DNA of 64,000 nt from Thalassococcus_A lentus (GTDB taxonomy: Bacteria > Pseudomonadota > Alphaproteobacteria > Rhodobacterales > Rhodobacteraceae): NCBI RefSeq assembly GCF_028023555.1, contig NZ_JAQIOY010000003.1:434001-498000 (forward strand), in the 5' to 3' direction. The position numbers and the translations under genes were made by a program. A model generated the notes under the pieces. The model was not told the origin of the DNA. It searched no databases and saw only the letters and a list, made by a program, of their open reading frames with translations. Shown one piece after another: positions 62,654 through 64,000 of this stretch (positions are counted from its first letter, which is position 1; every line of letters starts with the position of its first letter).

Positions 62654-62720
62654 TCCAACTGTGCAAACCTTGGCCAGCGCCGGATTGCGTATTTTTCAAA
62701 AAGAAGAAGCACAGGGAACC

Positions 62721-62772
62721 GCCCTGCCGACAGCCCGGCCCCTCAGGGCATCCCAAAGGCAAACGGCAGGGC
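62721..62772 (+). terminator. Likely terminator after the tatD-MBL pair; rest of the 62654-62955 gap
   Basis: GCCCTGCCG (62721-62729) pairs with CGGCAGGGC (62764-62772), followed by TTCTCCTTTTG; the 34-nt loop contains a smaller G/C hairpin. The remaining bases of the 302-bp gap show no gene. Confidence 0.55.
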
Positions 62773-62955
62773 TTCTCCTTTTGCGGTTATCGGCTCGCCA
62801 GCCTGTACCGCAGGCTCACAATGTCGCAGCATGGTTAAGGCCCGGTGAACGGGCGGCGGATCCGAAAAGATCCCGGAACCTTCTTCTTTTTCCAAATACG
62901 CAAATCCGACGGCAATGCAGCGGTGCTGGTGGCGCCATGACCGGGCAGCGCTGAC

Positions 62956-63885
62956 ATGCAGGCGTTGCTGGATGTGATTTTACCGGTCTTCTTGGTGATT
63001 GGTGCGGGCTATGCGGCTGTCTGGCGTGGCTGGTTCAGCGACAGCGCGGTTGATGGCCTGATGGCCTTCACCCAGAATTTCGCCATTCCCTGCCTGCTGT
63101 TCCGCGCGCTCTGGACGCTCGACATCGGGCCGAATTTCGATCCTCTGCTGCTGGTCAGTTTCTACACCGGATCGGCCACGGGTTTCACCGCCGGGCTTTT
63201 GGGTGCGCGGTATCTGTTCAACCGTGAGTGGGAAGATGCCGTGGCAATCGGGTTCTGCTGCCTGTTTGCCAATTCGGTCATGATTGGACTGGCTCTGACC
63301 GAACGGGCCTATGGCAGCGATGCACTTGAAGCGAACTACGTGATCGTGGCGCTGCATTCACCGTTTTGCTACGGCATCGGGATCACGGCGATGGAAATCC
63401 TGCGTGCCCGGGGCACGCCCGCGCGCCATTTGCCCCGCACCGTCCTGCGCGCCATGTTCCGCAATGCGCTGGTGATCGGGATCGCGCTGGGTTTGGCGGC
63501 CAACCTCATGCAACTTCAGATCCCTCTGCCGGTTACTGATGCGCTGGACATGATGATCCGCGCGGCGCTGCCCGCTGCCTTGTTCGGGATGGGCGGGGTC
63601 CTCTATCGCTACAAGCCCCAAGGCGATTTGCGGGTCATTGCCTATATCTGCGTCGTTTCGCTGGTGTTGCACCCGACAATCACCTGGACGCTGGGAACCT
63701 TGTTCGATCTGCCAAAGCAGGCGTTCCGCTCTGCCGTTCTGACGGCGGCCATGGCGCCCGGTATCAACACGTATGTATTTGCCAACATGTACGGCAGAGC
63801 GCGGCGCGTTGCGGCCTCTGGCGTGCTGATTGCTACGGCCCTGTCGGTTGTGACCGCATGGCTTTGGCTGGCGGTGCTGCCATGA
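62956..63885 (+). CDS. AEC-family transporter (auxin efflux carrier / malonate-type permease)
   Basis: A 309-aa membrane protein with about ten helices in two five-helix halves, characteristic of the AEC family (VILPVFLVIGAGYAAVWRGW, FTQNFAIPCLLFRAL, MAPGINTYVFANMYGRA). Bacterial members move organic acids or amino acids. Overlaps the next gene by 4 bp. Confidence 0.9.
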   Translation: MQALLDVILPVFLVIGAGYAAVWRGWFSDSAVDGLMAFTQNFAIPCLLFRALWTLDIGPNFDPLLLVSFYTGSATGFTAGLLGARYLFNREWEDAVAIGFCCLFANSVMIGLALTERAYGSDALEANYVIVALHSPFCYGIGITAMEILRARGTPARHLPRTVLRAMFRNALVIGIALGLAANLMQLQIPLPVTDALDMMIRAALPAALFGMGGVLYRYKPQGDLRVIAYICVVSLVLHPTITWTLGTLFDLPKQAFRSAVLTAAMAPGINTYVFANMYGRARRVAASGVLIATALSVVTAWLWLAVLP

Positions 63886-64000
63886 GTGTGCCCGATCAGA
63901 ACAGAACCATGCTTGGCGTTTTGTTCATGGTTGCTTTTTGCATCATCGCTCCGGTTATGGATGCCTTTGCCAAGGCAACGCCCGAACATGTGCCGGTCGC
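63882..64000 (+). CDS. EamA/DMT-family transporter, 5' portion (runs out of window)
   Basis: Thirty-nine codons are present, beginning MSVPDQNRTMLGVLFMVAFC and continuing with IIAPVMDAFAKAT, the first helix typical of EamA/RhaT-type drug/metabolite transporters. Overlaps the AEC gene by 4 bp; the 3' end is outside the window. Confidence 0.72.
   Translation, partial: MSVPDQNRTMLGVLFMVAFCIIAPVMDAFAKATPEHVPV

Noticed and set aside
62643..62954. A 103-codon open frame after the PhnP-like gene.
   Set aside because: Overlaps the preceding gene, includes the terminator hairpin, and has no protein-like pattern.
1..64000. CRISPR arrays, insertion sequences, prophage genes, integrase or attachment sites.
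   Set aside because: None was seen; the only tandem repeat is within the OmpA-family protein, and the single tRNA has no flanking integrase.

Overview
The window is a GC-rich chromosomal segment of an alphaproteobacterium, most likely a marine Rhodobacteraceae (Roseobacter group) member. I infer this from gene content and order, not from a database search. The supporting features are a meso-DAP type dcw cluster with a long mraZ leader, GGGCGCC-stem terminators, TRAP and TTT solute transporters, sulfatases, malonate genes, and a B12 uptake operon behind a cobalamin riboswitch. Genes are tightly packed with many 4-bp ATGA overlaps. I see no rRNA, insertion sequence, prophage or CRISPR array.

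Layout. (1) 1-13.5 kb, mostly housekeeping: the 3' part of tyrS, a periplasmic DegP/HtrA protease, rpiA, a glutathione transferase, L-serine dehydratase sdaA, an XRE-cupin regulator, a membrane/coiled-coil/HhH protein next to a very long OmpA-family protein with seven internal repeats, a BadF-type sugar kinase, and a cytochrome P450 divergent from an AraC regulator. (2) 14.7-19.4 kb, an uncharacterised four-gene cassette: a Tat-type exported protein, a TIR-transmembrane-FGE-fold protein, a patatin-like phospholipase and a small PGDYG-like protein. This is the best candidate for an undescribed system. (3) 19.5-29.4 kb, a divergent catabolic island: malonyl-CoA synthetase, malonyl-CoA decarboxylase, a GntR regulator and a YciI-like protein on one strand; an FAH-family hydrolase, a RutE-like nitroreductase, an OsmC protein, a DctPQM TRAP transporter and an intradiol dioxygenase on the other. 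(4) 29.5-38.3 kb: a membrane protein/Crp-Fnr pair, then an organosulfate island with an MBL hydrolase, two Cys-type sulfatases, a MarR regulator and a TctCBA transporter. (5) 38.4-41.4 kb: tRNA-Leu(GAG), DUF2306, a LytTR regulator, lipB, and a 100-aa protein of unknown function behind its own cobalamin riboswitch. (6) 41.4-52.7 kb: the dcw cluster on the minus strand (mraZ-rsmH-ftsL-ftsI-murE-murF-mraY, an inserted FrhB/BciB-like iron-sulfur flavoprotein gene, then murD). It is preceded by a long leader with MraZ boxes and an internal terminator resembling the UpsM arrangement of Rhodobacter sphaeroides. (7) 52.8-61 kb: a riboswitch-controlled cobalamin uptake operon with receptor, periplasmic binding protein, ABC permease and ATPase, a second binding protein without a signal peptide, and its own ExbB-ExbD-ExbD-TonB. 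(8) 61-64 kb: TatD nuclease, an MBL hydrolase, an AEC transporter and the start of an EamA transporter.

How the parts work together. The B12 operon carries both its outer-membrane receptor and the motor that energises it, so B12 import is self-contained. The malonate island couples TRAP import to CoA activation and decarboxylation to acetyl-CoA. The sulfatase island pairs a TTT importer with desulfation. Starts were moved to internal codons where a Shine-Dalgarno sequence, signal peptide or family length supported it; all function calls rest on sequence patterns read by eye.
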